Source: Streptomyces sp. NBC_00083
Lineage (GTDB): Bacteria; Actinomycetota; Actinomycetes; Streptomycetales; Streptomycetaceae
DNA length: 64,000 bases
Direction of reading: 5' to 3'
Assembly (NCBI RefSeq): GCF_026343295.1
Contig: NZ_JAPELY010000001.1
Location: 2,604,001-2,668,000, forward strand
This document shows, piece after piece, positions 36,002-47,524 of the stretch. The translations under genes and the position numbers were made by a program. Positions within the stretch are counted from its first letter, which is position 1, and each line of letters starts with the position of its first letter. The notes below the pieces were generated by a model that saw only the letters and a list, made by a program, of their open reading frames with translations, did no database searches and was not told the DNA's origin.

Positions 36002-36208
36002 ATGAGCGAGCGATGTGACGGGATCGTTCAGTACTTCGACCGTGAGAAGGGCTACGGGTTCGTCGTGCCGTTCGGGCAGCAGGACGCCATCTACGTGCGC
36101 CGGGAGGACATAGAGGGGGAGTCGCGCACGCTGTCGGAGGGCCAGCAGGTGTCCTTCGTCATCGAGCTCGCCGTGGGCCGCTTCGAGGCGCGTGCCGTAC
36201 GCCCGTGA
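36002..36208 (+). CDS. Cold-shock-domain protein
   Basis: A 68-residue OB-fold nucleic-acid-binding protein. It keeps RNP1 (KGYGFVVP) and the early IVQYFDREKG strand. The RNP2 region is IYVRRED in place of the usual VFVHYSAI, so one aromatic ring is altered and the His is missing. The C-terminal half (EGQQVSFVIELAVGRFEARAV) is typical. ATG 36002 is preceded by GGAGCGAGGCG. It may be an RNA chaperone or regulator. Confidence 0.85.
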   Translation: MSERCDGIVQYFDREKGYGFVVPFGQQDAIYVRREDIEGESRTLSEGQQVSFVIELAVGRFEARAVRP

Positions 36209-36311
36209 ACGGCGCCCGGCGCCGTGCCGCCGCGCCGGGCGACGCTTTCGCGCCACCCCCGCCGTGACCGCCCGGCCACCGCGGGTGACCGCGGCCGGGG
36301 CCCCGTCATGA

Positions 36312-38594
<2,283 letters not shown>

Positions 38595-38600
38595 CCCCGC

Positions 38601-38672
38601 TTCCCCTTCGGGGGAACGCGGTCGAGCGTGCCGCTGCCGCCCCGGCCGGACTCCTTCCGGCCGGGGCAGCGG
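38601..38672. terminator. Two hairpins after the isocitrate dehydrogenase gene
   Basis: A small TTCCCC-TTCG-GGGGAA hairpin with a UUCG tetraloop (38601-38616) is followed by a larger one (38631-38672). The larger has an 11-base inner stem (CCCCGGCCGGA with TCCGGCCGGGG), a 3-base bulge and an outer CCGCTG/CAGCGG stem. They separate convergent genes. Confidence 0.85.
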
Positions 38673-38719
38673 CGTGTGCGGGACGGTTCCGCAGCCTCCG
38701 GGGTGGGGCCGCGGCCGGT

Positions 38720-39790
38720 TCAGACGTGGCGCGGCAGCCGGACCGTCAGCGCGTAGAGCCGGGTCGTCTGCACCGGGTTCTCGTTGTCGTCGCTGACCAG
38801 CAGGAGCCGCAGCCGGCCGTCCCGGGTGCGGCCGGTGACCGCGAGGCCCTCGATGTTGTCGAGCAGCGGGTTGGGCTGCGGCTGCTTGGCCGTGGCGCCC
38901 AGCGAGGGGCAGGCCGCGAGATCCGCCAGCAGGGTCTTGCGCAGCACGCGCGCGCCGCCCGGCAGGTTCGTCACGCCGCTCACATCGCTCGCGCCCCTCG
39001 GGTCGGCGAGGAAGAGGCGTACCGAGTTGCCGACGCCCGCCGTGAAACCGCGCTCCAGGACGAGGAGCCGGCCGTCATTGGTCGCGGTGATCTCCGAGAC
39101 GCCCGCGTTCGGTCCGGCGGGATAGGCGTACTGCCCGGCGAGCCGGAACTCGCCCCGCGCGCCGCCCCGTTGCCAGGTCTGGAACCGCAGCAGCGTACGT
39201 CCCGCCGCGTCCTTGGCGTCCCCCGCGAGGGGTGCCTCCATGGACGCGATGAGGGTGCGGCCTCCGGGTTGCAGCGCGAGGCCCTCGAACGTGGCGTTGG
39301 AGAGGGCGCGTCCGGCCGGGGCGACCCGCAGCGCGTCCGGCACCGGCAGCCTGCCGATGAGCCTGCCGTCGCGGTCGTAGCGGCGTACGGACGGCTCGAC
39401 CTCCGAGGTGATCAGACGGGAGCCGTCCCGGTCCACGACGACGGCCTCCGAGTCGAGCTGGGCGCCCTTCTCGTCCGCGAGCGGCACCACCCGGGTGGGC
39501 GTGGCCGCGAGGCGCCCGTCCAGCTTCAGGGAGAACAGCTGGGAGCGGTCGGACAGCGCGGCGACCGTGCCGTCGGTGTCGAGGGCGAGCCCGGACAGAT
39601 TGCCTACCACCGTGCCCTGGAACAGGGTCTTGTCCAGGGCGTCGGAGAAGCCGTCGAGGGCCGTGGAGGCGGAGCAGGCGTGGCGCGGGCCCGGGGCGGG
39701 CCGGGCCGCGGCGCTCCCCCCGGTGACGCCCAGGGAGACGACGACGGCCAGCGAGACGGTCGCGGCGGCAGTGGCGGTACGCAGACGCAC
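38720..39790 (-). CDS. Secreted esterase-like/phytase-like beta-propeller protein
   Basis: A 356-residue exported protein. GTG 39790 has GGGAGG upstream and yields a clear signal peptide ([23 protein letters not shown], cleavage near AAA). The mature part has repeated blades with Asp/Asn-rich turns: [73 protein letters not shown] and [14 protein letters not shown]. This matches the esterase-like-activity-of-phytase family. The substrate is unknown. Downstream it converges on idh across a strong terminator. Confidence 0.82.
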   Translation of the reverse strand: MRLRTATAAATVSLAVVVSLGVTGGSAAARPAPGPRHACSASTALDGFSDALDKTLFQGTVVGNLSGLALDTDGTVAALSDRSQLFSLKLDGRLAATPTRVVPLADEKGAQLDSEAVVVDRDGSRLITSEVEPSVRRYDRDGRLIGRLPVPDALRVAPAGRALSNATFEGLALQPGGRTLIASMEAPLAGDAKDAAGRTLLRFQTWQRGGARGEFRLAGQYAYPAGPNAGVSEITATNDGRLLVLERGFTAGVGNSVRLFLADPRGASDVSGVTNLPGGARVLRKTLLADLAACPSLGATAKQPQPNPLLDNIEGLAVTGRTRDGRLRLLLVSDDNENPVQTTRLYALTVRLPRHV

Positions 39791-40037
39791 GGGTTCCTCC
39801 CAAGTCGGGTACGGGCCCCGACACCGTAAACCGGCTTGTGCGACCGGCGAGTTGACCTCCGCCATCCTGCGCGGAAACGCTCGAAAGCCGGTCGAACCCG
39901 GCCCGGACCGGGGAGCCGCCCGCCCGGCGGTGCCGCGCGGGCCGGCCGGCACCGCTATGAGCCGCATGTGAGCTGCGCCCCTGGCGGACCGTGAGCGCCC
40001 CCGGGCCACTTATCCTGAGCGACCCGGTCCGTACCCG

Positions 40038-41354
40038 GTGTCCTGGCCGCACTACCTGTCCTTGGAGTCCGACTTGAGGGTAAATCTCCGTTCCCGAGTC
40101 ACGATGTGGCTCGGGCGCACCTACCTTGCCAGGATCCAGAAGCGTGGTATCGGCCCCGGCACGATCTCGTTGCTGCCCGACGCACTGCTGATGCCGCTGC
40201 GCCGCGACGGACTCGACCCGGTCCCCGAGCTGACCGCGCACCAGGCCGACGAGCCGGTCAGCAAGGTCCCGCTGCCGTTCGGCATGGACGCCTGGGTGGT
40301 GACCGGTCACGACGCCGTGAAGGAGGTCCTCGGCTCCGCCGACGGGTTCAGCAACGACTTCACCCACCTCGCGGGCAACGCGGGCGTCGTCGAGGAGCAG
40401 CACCCCGGCGGGCTCGGCTTCAGCGACCCCCCGGTGCACACCCGGCTGCGCCGCATCCTGACGCCCGAGTTCACCATGCGCAGGCTGCGCCGGCTCACCC
40501 CCCGCATCGACGCCCTCGTCGAGGAGCGGCTCGACGCGATGGAGGCGGCGGGCGGCACCGTCGACCTGGTCGAGGCGTTCGCGCTCCCCATACCCTCGCT
40601 GACCATATGCGAGCTGCTCGGCGTGCCCTACGAGGACCGGCACGACTTCCAGCAGCTCGCCATGGAACGCTTCGACCTGTTCGCCGGGGCGACCGCGCCG
40701 CTCGGCGCGATGTCCGCCTCGCTGTCCTACTTCCGGGACGTCGTCAAGAAGCAGCGCGAGAACCCGGGCGACGGACTCATCGGCATGATCGTCAAGGAGC
40801 ACGGCGACAGCGTCGGCGACGACGAACTCGCCGGACTCGCCGACGGCGTCCTGACCGGCGGTTTCGAGACCACCGCGAGCATGCTGGCGCTCGGCGCCCT
40901 CGTGCTGCTCCAGGACCCGGGGGCCCGCGCGCGCGTCGCGGACGACGAGGCGGGGGCCGCGACCTTCGTCGAGGAGGCGCTGCGCCACCTCACCGTCGTC
41001 CAGCTGGCCTTCCCCCGCTTCGCCCGCGAGGACGTCGAGGTGGCCGGTGTGCTCATTCCCAAGGGCGACATGGTCCTGTGCTCGCTCAGCGGCGCCAACC
41101 GCGACGCCTCGTTCACCGCGGACGGCGGCCGCTTCGACCCGCAGCGCAAGGCCGGCGGCCACCTCGCCTTCGGCTACGGCATCCACCGCTGCATCGGCGC
41201 CGAACTCGCCCGCATGGAACTGCGCGCCGCCTTCCCCGCCCTGGTCCGCCGCTTCCCCGAGATGCGCCTTGCCGTACCGGCGGACGAACTCGCCTTCCGC
41301 AAGCTGTCGATCGTGTACGGCGTCGAGTCGCTGCCGGTGCGGCTGCGGGGCTGA
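40038..41354 (+). CDS. Cytochrome P450
   Basis: A bacterial class I P450 of 438 residues if started at GTG 40038. A TTG at 40074 with GGAG upstream is an equally good start. The I-helix has GGFETTAS (residues 274-281), ExxR is E313/R316, and the heme loop FGYGIHRCIG carries Cys385. The N-terminus lacks a membrane anchor, so it is soluble and needs ferredoxin partners; none is encoded nearby. It is isolated, far from the NRPS-PKS locus, and flanked by a secreted-protein gene on the opposite strand. Substrate unknown. Confidence 0.93.
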   Translation: MSWPHYLSLESDLRVNLRSRVTMWLGRTYLARIQKRGIGPGTISLLPDALLMPLRRDGLDPVPELTAHQADEPVSKVPLPFGMDAWVVTGHDAVKEVLGSADGFSNDFTHLAGNAGVVEEQHPGGLGFSDPPVHTRLRRILTPEFTMRRLRRLTPRIDALVEERLDAMEAAGGTVDLVEAFALPIPSLTICELLGVPYEDRHDFQQLAMERFDLFAGATAPLGAMSASLSYFRDVVKKQRENPGDGLIGMIVKEHGDSVGDDELAGLADGVLTGGFETTASMLALGALVLLQDPGARARVADDEAGAATFVEEALRHLTVVQLAFPRFAREDVEVAGVLIPKGDMVLCSLSGANRDASFTADGGRFDPQRKAGGHLAFGYGIHRCIGAELARMELRAAFPALVRRFPEMRLAVPADELAFRKLSIVYGVESLPVRLRG

Positions 41355-41390
41355 CGCGCGCCGTCCGGGCCGGGGCCCGGACGGCGCGCG
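41355..41390. terminator. Perfect 17-base-pair hairpin abutting the P450 stop
   Basis: Arms 41355-41371 and 41374-41390 are exactly complementary (CGCGCGCCGTCCGGGCC on the left) with two central G residues. It starts at the base after the P450 stop and ends 21 bases before the convergent gene's stop, so it should serve both. Confidence 0.9.
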
Positions 41391-41411
41391 GCTCTCACCC
41401 CGTGCGTACGG

Positions 41412-42872
41412 TCAGCTCACCGAGAGCGCGGTGTCGTCCAGGACGAACGACGTCTGGAGCTTGGAGCCCTCGGTCGCGGTGAACCTGAGCGTCACCGTCT
41501 GCCCCGCGTAGGCACCGAGGTCCACGGTGCGCTGCGTGTAGCCGCTCGCGGCGTTCAGGTTGGTGTACGTGGCGGGGGTGGCCAGCACCGTCCCGCTCGC
41601 GTTCAGGACCTGCACCTTGAGGGTGTCGTACGCCGTGGTGCCGGTCTCCGCGGTGTCGATGTGCAGCTGGAAGCCGAGCTGGGCGGCGCAGCCGGCGGGG
41701 ATCGTCACCTGCTGGGAGAGGGTGTCGGTGTGCGCGGTGCCCTTGCCGCCGAGCCAGGCCTTGTAGGAGCCGGAGTGCGCGGGCTCCGCGGCGTTGGTGT
41801 TGATGATGCCGCTGGTGGCCGTCCACCCCGAACCACCCGATTCGAAGCCCGGGTCGGCGAGCAGCTGGGCCGCGGTGCACGAGGTGGTGCCGCCGCCGCT
41901 GCCGGTGGCGCCGGAGAGCCACTCGGTGGCGTTGAGCGCGAGCGCGGCGTCGGTGCCCGCCGGGTCGTCCCAGCCGTCGTACAGGGTGTTGCCGGACTGG
42001 CCGGTGCCGTCGTCGATGGGCGAGCTGTCGCCCCAGAACGCGACGCGGCCGGTGCCGAAGGTGCTGGTGGCGAAGAAGGCGCCGGTGTTCCCCGAGGATC
42101 CGGTGCGGTAGACCTCGCCCTTGGCGGCGGCGTTGTCGGCCGGCTTGAGGGTCACGGTGGTGCCGTTGCGGATGATGCTGCCGGTCACCTTGCCGAACGA
42201 GCCGTTCAGGACCGGGTCGGTGGTGCTGGCGATGGCCCGGGGGTTGTCGGTGGCGATGTTGAGCGAGTCCACCGAGAATCCGAACGGGTCGGTGCTGTCG
42301 ACGCTGTTGTTGGACATCAGGTCGTTGATGACCTTCACCGCGTCCGCGCCGTCGTTGTTGCGGTCGGAGCCGGTGTGGTCGGAGATGAGGAAGAGGCCGC
42401 CGCCGTTCTTCACGAACTGCATCACCGCGGTCTTCTCGGCGGCGCTGAGCAGGACGTTGGGCTCCGGCAGGACGAAGGTGTCGAAGTTCTTGAGGTCGGT
42501 GGCGGACGAGGTGCCGTAGGTGATGGTGCTGCCCGAGGGCAGCGTCTTGAGGGCGTAGGCGCCGGTCTTCTGGAGCGCCACGCCCCACGAGGACAGGGCG
42601 CCCGTCCAGTCCTTCTCGGCCGACGGCGAGGGGTTCTGGCCCAGCGGATCCGGCTGGCTCGTACTGATGATCCAGTCCGCGTTGCCCGCGGTCTCCGCCT
42701 TGGAGTTGTCGAAGAGCACCCGGTGCTGGGTGGCGGCGGCGGGGCGGACCGTCGCGGCGGGCGGTGTGGCGGCCTGGGCGACCGTGCCACCGGCGGCGAC
42801 GAGCGCGCCCAGCGCGGTCAGGGCGCCCGCGGTCCGTCGGCGCGAGCGGCCGGAACGTATGGCTCCGAGCAT
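41412..42872 (-). CDS. Secreted protein with GATase/DUF4350-like domain and C-terminal beta-sandwich
   Basis: A 486-residue exported protein. An upstream ATG at 42887 exists, but GGAGG lies 8 bases before the ATG at 42872, which also gives a better signal peptide (RRRTAGALTALGALVAAGG, cleavage AQA). Residues about 40-300 resemble a class I glutamine-amidotransferase-like/ABC-accessory fold: HRVLFDNSKAET, FDTFVLPEPN, FVKNGGGLFLISDHTG. A Ser/Gly/Thr linker leads to a beta-sandwich (about 330-486: LLADPGFESGGSGWTA, FVLDDTALSV) of the type found at the end of many Streptomyces secreted enzymes. No catalytic nucleophile was identified. Confidence 0.75.
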   Translation of the reverse strand: MLGAIRSGRSRRRTAGALTALGALVAAGGTVAQAATPPAATVRPAAATQHRVLFDNSKAETAGNADWIISTSQPDPLGQNPSPSAEKDWTGALSSWGVALQKTGAYALKTLPSGSTITYGTSSATDLKNFDTFVLPEPNVLLSAAEKTAVMQFVKNGGGLFLISDHTGSDRNNDGADAVKVINDLMSNNSVDSTDPFGFSVDSLNIATDNPRAIASTTDPVLNGSFGKVTGSIIRNGTTVTLKPADNAAAKGEVYRTGSSGNTGAFFATSTFGTGRVAFWGDSSPIDDGTGQSGNTLYDGWDDPAGTDAALALNATEWLSGATGSGGGTTSCTAAQLLADPGFESGGSGWTATSGIINTNAAEPAHSGSYKAWLGGKGTAHTDTLSQQVTIPAGCAAQLGFQLHIDTAETGTTAYDTLKVQVLNASGTVLATPATYTNLNAASGYTQRTVDLGAYAGQTVTLRFTATEGSKLQTSFVLDDTALSVS

Positions 42873-43071
42873 CCTGCGTACCTCCATCGAGGTGGGGGAG
42901 AGGTGGTGGGGACACCAAGTCTGCGCGCGTAGAACGTCGTTGCACGGACACCCAAGCGGCGCGCGATTGAACCGTACATGGCGAAAACGCGCCGCGGCAG
43001 GGGCTGGACGGTGGCTGAATCGCCCGCCCGGCGCACACCCGGTGCGGCCGGCCGGGCGGATGCGCCGGGCC

Positions 43072-44550
43072 TCACTTCCTCAGGACGGCCTCCATGACCG
43101 CCTTCGCGATCGGTGCGCCGAGCTTGCCGCCGGCGATCTCGGAGCGCTCGATGTCCATGTCCGCCGGATCGACGAAGACCGCCACCGCCACCGGCGAGGT
43201 GCCGTCGCTCCGCTTGGCGTACGAGACGAACCAGGCGTAGGGCCGCTGTTCGCGCACGTCGGCGCCGTGCTGGGCGGTGCCGGTCTTGCCGCCCACCGTC
43301 ACGCCGTCGATCCGCACCTTCTTCGCGGTGCCCTCGCTCGCGGTGAACTCCATCATCTCCTGCACCTTCCGGGCGGTGCCCGCGGAGACGGCCTGGCTCA
43401 CCACCTCGGGGCTCGCCTTCTCAAGGGTGGCGAGGTCCGGCCCGCGCAACTCCTCGACCATGTACGGCTTCATCACCTTGCCGTCGTTGGCGAGTCCCGC
43501 GGTCACCATGGCCATCTGGAGCGGTGTGCTGGTCAGGCTGCCCTGGCCCATGCCGGTCAGCGCGGTCCCCGGCTGGTCGAGCCGGTCGGGGTAGCCGCTC
43601 TTCGCCGAGCGGACCGGGGTGAACTGCTCGTGGTTGAAGCCGAACTTCTCGGCCGTCTCGCGCATCTTGTCGTTGCCGGTCCTGAGCGCCGTCCGCAAGA
43701 ACACGTTGTTGCAGGACCACTGCATGCCGGTCTTCAGGGAGACCTTGTCGCACAGGGAGTTGTCGACGTCGTTGCCCACCTGGGTGGTGCTGAGCGGCAG
43801 GGTGAACGGGGCCGGCGCGTCCGGCATGGGTGCGTCGATGTCGCTCACGATGCCGTGCTCGATGGCCGCGGCCGCGGTGAGGATCTTGAAGGTCGACCCC
43901 GGCGGATACACCTCGCGCAGCGCCCGGTTGGTGAGCGGCTTGTCCTTGGCCGCGTCCAGCCGGCGGAACTCCTCGCCCTCCTGTCGCGAGATCCCGGCGA
44001 AGGACGAGGGGTCGTAGGAGGGTGTACTCGCCATCGCGAGGATCTTCCCGGAGCGCGGATCGAGGGCGACCACCGCGCCCTTCGCCTTGAGGTCGGTCAG
44101 GCCCTTGTACGCGGCCTTCTGCGCGTCCGGGTCGATGGTGGTGATCACATCGCCGCCGCGCGGGGTCTTCCCCGTGACCAGGGACTTGGCCCGGTCGAGG
44201 AAGAGGCGGTCGTCCTTGCCGTTCATCACCTTCGCGTGCACCCCCTCCAGGAAGGTCGCGCCCTGTGCCTGGGAGAGGTAGCCGGTGACCGGCGCGTACA
44301 TCGGGCCGTCCTCATAGGTGCGCTTGAACAGGAAGTCCGAGCCGGGCGTCGCCACCGAGCCGGTGACGGGCTGTCCGCCGACCACGATGTTGCCGCGCGG
44401 CTGCGAGAACGCGGTGATCTGCACCCGCCGGTTGTGCTCGTCGTTGGCGAGGGTGTCGCCCTTCACGAACTGGACCCACGTCGCCCTGATCAGCAGGGCG
44501 AGCACCATCACCCCGCAGAAGGCGGCTATGTGACGCAGCGGCTTGTTCAT
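43072..44550 (-). CDS. Penicillin-binding protein 2-like transpeptidase
   Basis: A 492-residue class B PBP (PbpA type). One N-terminal membrane helix (HIAAFCGVMVLALLI) is followed by the pedestal domain with RGNIVV and the transpeptidase domain: S219-T-F-K222, S279-C-N281, K422-T-G424. It crosslinks peptidoglycan outside the membrane. It is not part of an ftsW/pknB cluster here, so it is probably an accessory paralogue. ATG 44550 has GGGAGTG upstream. The gene before it runs divergently. Confidence 0.93.
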   Translation of the reverse strand: MNKPLRHIAAFCGVMVLALLIRATWVQFVKGDTLANDEHNRRVQITAFSQPRGNIVVGGQPVTGSVATPGSDFLFKRTYEDGPMYAPVTGYLSQAQGATFLEGVHAKVMNGKDDRLFLDRAKSLVTGKTPRGGDVITTIDPDAQKAAYKGLTDLKAKGAVVALDPRSGKILAMASTPSYDPSSFAGISRQEGEEFRRLDAAKDKPLTNRALREVYPPGSTFKILTAAAAIEHGIVSDIDAPMPDAPAPFTLPLSTTQVGNDVDNSLCDKVSLKTGMQWSCNNVFLRTALRTGNDKMRETAEKFGFNHEQFTPVRSAKSGYPDRLDQPGTALTGMGQGSLTSTPLQMAMVTAGLANDGKVMKPYMVEELRGPDLATLEKASPEVVSQAVSAGTARKVQEMMEFTASEGTAKKVRIDGVTVGGKTGTAQHGADVREQRPYAWFVSYAKRSDGTSPVAVAVFVDPADMDIERSEIAGGKLGAPIAKAVMEAVLRK

Positions 44551-44815
44551 CGCACTCCCAAAGACGTTAAGACGTGCCGAATCGGTCTGAACCGGACATG
44601 TGGCGACAGCAGAACAGGTCCGGGACCTCGATGTCCAAGAGCGTCACAGGCGCTCTCGTCATAGCGATCCGGCTATCGGTGCAGGTCAGAGCCGCATGAG
44701 CGGGCGAGGGCGGATTCGGGCGATGGAGCGGCTGTTACGGAAGGGTCATAAAGCGGGCATTCGGCGAGCCTGCGGCGCCGTAGGGAACGCCGCCCGGCCT
44801 CTAAGCTGGGCAGCC

Positions 44816-45523
44816 ATGTTCGCTCCCCAGGGCCCCACCTTCCGGGAACTCGCCGTGCAGGCGCTCTCCTCAGTCGAGCACGGCTACGACCTGCTCGCCC
44901 CCAAGTTCGACCACACCCCCTTCCGCACGCCCGAGGCGATCCTCGCGCCGGTGGCGGCCGTCCTCGGCCGGCTCGGCCCCTTCGACCGCGGCCTCGACCT
45001 GTGCTGCGGCACCGGCGCCGGCCTCGGCGTGCTGGGCGAGCTGTGCCGCGACGGCGTCACCGGCGTCGACATCAGCGCCGGGATGCTGGCCGTCGCCGCC
45101 CGCGCCCACCCGCGGGCCCACCTCGTGCGGGCCGACGCGCGGGCGCTGCCCCTGCGGCCCGCGTTCGATCTGGCCGTCAGCTTCGGGGCGTTCGGGCACT
45201 TCCTGCCCCGCGAGCGGCCCGGCCTCTTCGCCGGGGTGCACGCCGCCCTGCGCCCCGGCGGCAGGTTCGCCTTCCCGGTGGTGGCGCCGCCCCGGCCCGG
45301 CAGCCCCGGACACCTCGCCCTGCTGGGCTTCGACACGGCGATGCGGGTCCGCAACGCCCTGTGGCGCCCGCCGTTCGTCATGTACTACCGCGGGTTCGGC
45401 CTCGCGGACGTACGCGGGGAACTCGCGGCGGCCGGCTTCGGCGTCGAGCTGTACGCCCTGGAGGAGATCGGCCGGCGCGCGGACGGCAGCCCACGGGCCC
45501 GGCTGGTGGTCGCCACCAAGTAG
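44816..45523 (+). CDS. Class I SAM-dependent methyltransferase
   Basis: A 235-residue Rossmann-fold methyltransferase. The SAM-binding motif is LDLCCGTGAGLG, then GVDISAGMLAVAA (motif II), RADARALPL (motif III) and FDLAVSFGAFGH (motif IV). The substrate is unknown; proteins of this length act on small molecules. The start is ATG 44816, with TAAGCTGGGCAGCC upstream and a weak RBS. It is divergent from the PBP gene and ends at a very strong hairpin. Confidence 0.88.
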   Translation: MFAPQGPTFRELAVQALSSVEHGYDLLAPKFDHTPFRTPEAILAPVAAVLGRLGPFDRGLDLCCGTGAGLGVLGELCRDGVTGVDISAGMLAVAARAHPRAHLVRADARALPLRPAFDLAVSFGAFGHFLPRERPGLFAGVHAALRPGGRFAFPVVAPPRPGSPGHLALLGFDTAMRVRNALWRPPFVMYYRGFGLADVRGELAAAGFGVELYALEEIGRRADGSPRARLVVATK

Positions 45524-45534
45524 CGCGGAGCGGC

Positions 45535-45575
45535 ACGCGAACGGGCCCCGCCCGGCGGGCGGGGCCCGTTCGCGT
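45535..45575. terminator. Perfect 19-base-pair hairpin between methyltransferase and alpha-galactosidase genes
   Basis: Arms 45535-45553 and 45557-45575 are fully complementary with a GGC loop. Placed between convergent stops, it is probably bidirectional. Confidence 0.92.
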
Positions 45576-45612
45576 CGCGGTGACGGCCCTCAAGCCGGCC
45601 GCCAAGTGGCCG

Positions 45613-47286
45613 TCAGGAACAGGTGAGTTGAGGTCCGGCCCAGTCGGCGTGGTCGTAGTCGATGCCGTCGCCGGAGTCGCTCACCACCAGCTTCAGCTCG
45701 CTCGCTCCGGTCAGATCGGCGCCGATCGTCCTCGCCGCGTCCGCGCCGGTGACCCGGCCGCTGTCGGCGACCGGCGTCCCGTCCCGGTAGACCCGGAAGA
45801 CGACCGACCCCTTGGCGCCCACCTCGTCGTCGAGGCCCACGTCCGTCCTGAACGCGGTGCAGGTGCCGCCCAGGTAGTACGTCAGCGTGGACGAGGCGTG
45901 GGCGCCGAGGCCCTTGGTGTAGGTGGCGCCGCCCACGGTGAGGGTCCTGCCGTCGCCCGCGGCCTGCTCCGCGTTGCTGCGGTCGCGCTCGACCGGACCC
46001 CAGCCGTTGGTGGCCGACGTCCATGACAGGTCGCTGAGCTGGTGGACCCCGGGCCCCGGAGGCACCCGGGGGCCCGGCGTGACCCGGTACATCACCGTTC
46101 CGTGCGCGGGCACCGACGCGCCGATGGCACCCGTGGTGCTGCTCGTGCGGTGGGTCCAGAGGTCCTTGAGGGCGTACGAGGACGATCCGCCGAGCCCGAT
46201 GGCGTCGATCGTCGTCGACACCGTCCTCGTGGAGGCGGTCTCGTTGGTGAGGGTCACCGAACGGCTGCCGTCGGCAAGGGGTTTGGTCATCACGACCAGG
46301 CCGCCCGAGCTCGACACCACCGTGCCCTGCTTGCCGAGCGGATCCTGGTCGACGGCGATCACGTCGGTGTTCTTCAGGATCGCGAGGGTGGCCGCGCTCG
46401 GGGCCCGCAGATCGCTGCCGATGAGCAGCGGGGCCGCCATCTGCGACCACAGGCTGAAGTGGGTGCGGTACTCGGTGTCGGTCATGCCGCCGTTGCCGAC
46501 CTCCAGCATGTCCGGGTCGTTCCAGCCGCCGGGGCCCGCGGCGGCGGCCAGTGGCTGGTTCTGGTGCGCGATGCCGATCATGCTAGACCAGGAGTCACTG
46601 ATGTCACCCGTGGTGCGCCAGGAGTTGCCGGTGCCCGACGCCCAGGTCCAGGGCTGGTTCTGGCCCCACTCGCAGATGCTGTAGAGGATGGGGCGGCCGG
46701 TCGCCCTGAGCGCGTCGCCCATCGCACGGTAGCGCTGCTCGGCGTCGACGCCGGTGTTGTTGCAGTTGTCGTACTTGAGGTAGTCGACGCCCCAGGACGC
46801 CCACAGCTCGGCGTCCTGCCGCTCGTGCCCCAGACCGCCGGGGAAGCCCTGGGCGTCGCAGGTCTTGGTGCCCGCGCTGGAGTAGAGCCCGAACTTGAGC
46901 CCCTTGGCGTGCACGTAGTCCGCGACCGCCTTGATGCCGTGGGGGAAGCGTGCAGGGTCGGGGACGAGGTTGCCGGCGGCGTCACGGGCCGGCAGCGCCC
47001 AGCAGTCGTCGATGTTGACGTAGGTGTAGCCGACGTCCTTGAGGCCCTTGGCGACGAACGCGTCCGCGATGCCCTCGACCATCGCCTCGTTGAACTCGGC
47101 CCGGCAGTGGGTGGAGTTCCAGTTGTTGAATCCCATCTGCGGGGTCCGCGCCAGGCCGTTGTCCACGGCCGCCGCCTCAGGCGCGGCCGTCACCTCGACG
47201 GCGACCGTCAGGCCCCCCGAGAAGAGAGCGAGGGCGCCCAGGGAGGCGACGAGACGGTGTCTGAAACTGTGCAGTTCGGTAGTCAA
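45613..47286 (-). CDS. Secreted GH27 alpha-galactosidase with NPCBM domain
   Basis: A 557-residue exported glycosidase. TTG 47286 has GGAG 7 bases upstream and gives a signal peptide (FRHRLVASLGALALFSGGLTV, cleavage near AAA). The GH27 barrel covers about residues 42-310: TPQMGFNNWNSTHC, nucleophile Asp173 in YLKYDNC, acid/base Asp231 in ISDSW. A C-terminal beta domain follows, then a Pro-rich linker (PGPRVPPGPG) and an NPCBM carbohydrate-binding module (about 420-557: LSDLSWTSATNGWG, YTKGLGAHA, DYDHADWAGPQL). It removes terminal alpha-galactose from plant oligosaccharides. Confidence 0.94.
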   Translation of the reverse strand: MTTELHSFRHRLVASLGALALFSGGLTVAVEVTAAPEAAAVDNGLARTPQMGFNNWNSTHCRAEFNEAMVEGIADAFVAKGLKDVGYTYVNIDDCWALPARDAAGNLVPDPARFPHGIKAVADYVHAKGLKFGLYSSAGTKTCDAQGFPGGLGHERQDAELWASWGVDYLKYDNCNNTGVDAEQRYRAMGDALRATGRPILYSICEWGQNQPWTWASGTGNSWRTTGDISDSWSSMIGIAHQNQPLAAAAGPGGWNDPDMLEVGNGGMTDTEYRTHFSLWSQMAAPLLIGSDLRAPSAATLAILKNTDVIAVDQDPLGKQGTVVSSSGGLVVMTKPLADGSRSVTLTNETASTRTVSTTIDAIGLGGSSSYALKDLWTHRTSSTTGAIGASVPAHGTVMYRVTPGPRVPPGPGVHQLSDLSWTSATNGWGPVERDRSNAEQAAGDGRTLTVGGATYTKGLGAHASSTLTYYLGGTCTAFRTDVGLDDEVGAKGSVVFRVYRDGTPVADSGRVTGADAARTIGADLTGASELKLVVSDSGDGIDYDHADWAGPQLTCS

Positions 47287-47454
47287 GTGCGGCTCCAGTG
47301 GGGGTAATTGGCGCACAAACGAACGGCGTCGAACGAAAGCAACCACATCTCAGCGGTCGGCCCGGGTCATGTCAAGAGAAGGGACCGCCGTGTCGGGCCC
47401 GTCACCTCGGCGTCGAGGACAAGTACCGCCGCGTGCGGCGCTTCCAGGAGGCCA

Positions 47455-47489
47455 CCGAGCGGGGCCATGGAGATCATGGCCCCGCTCGG
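47455..47489. terminator. 15-base-pair hairpin after the cysteine desulfurase gene
   Basis: Arms CCGAGCGGGGCCATG and CATGGCCCCGCTCGG with a 5-base loop. It lies 36 bases past the desulfurase stop on the minus strand and separates it from the alpha-galactosidase gene. Confidence 0.85.
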
Positions 47490-47524
47490 GGTGAGCGGCC
47501 GCCCCCGCCGCGCCTGCCCGGCGC

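Noticed and set aside
40038..41354. P450 as a tailoring enzyme of the NRPS-PKS product
   Set aside because: It lies more than 10 kb from the cluster, past unrelated housekeeping genes.
43024..43059. Inverted repeat CCGCCCGGC/GCCGGGCGG after the PBP gene
   Set aside because: Nine-base arms in GC-rich DNA are frequent; too weak to list as a terminator.
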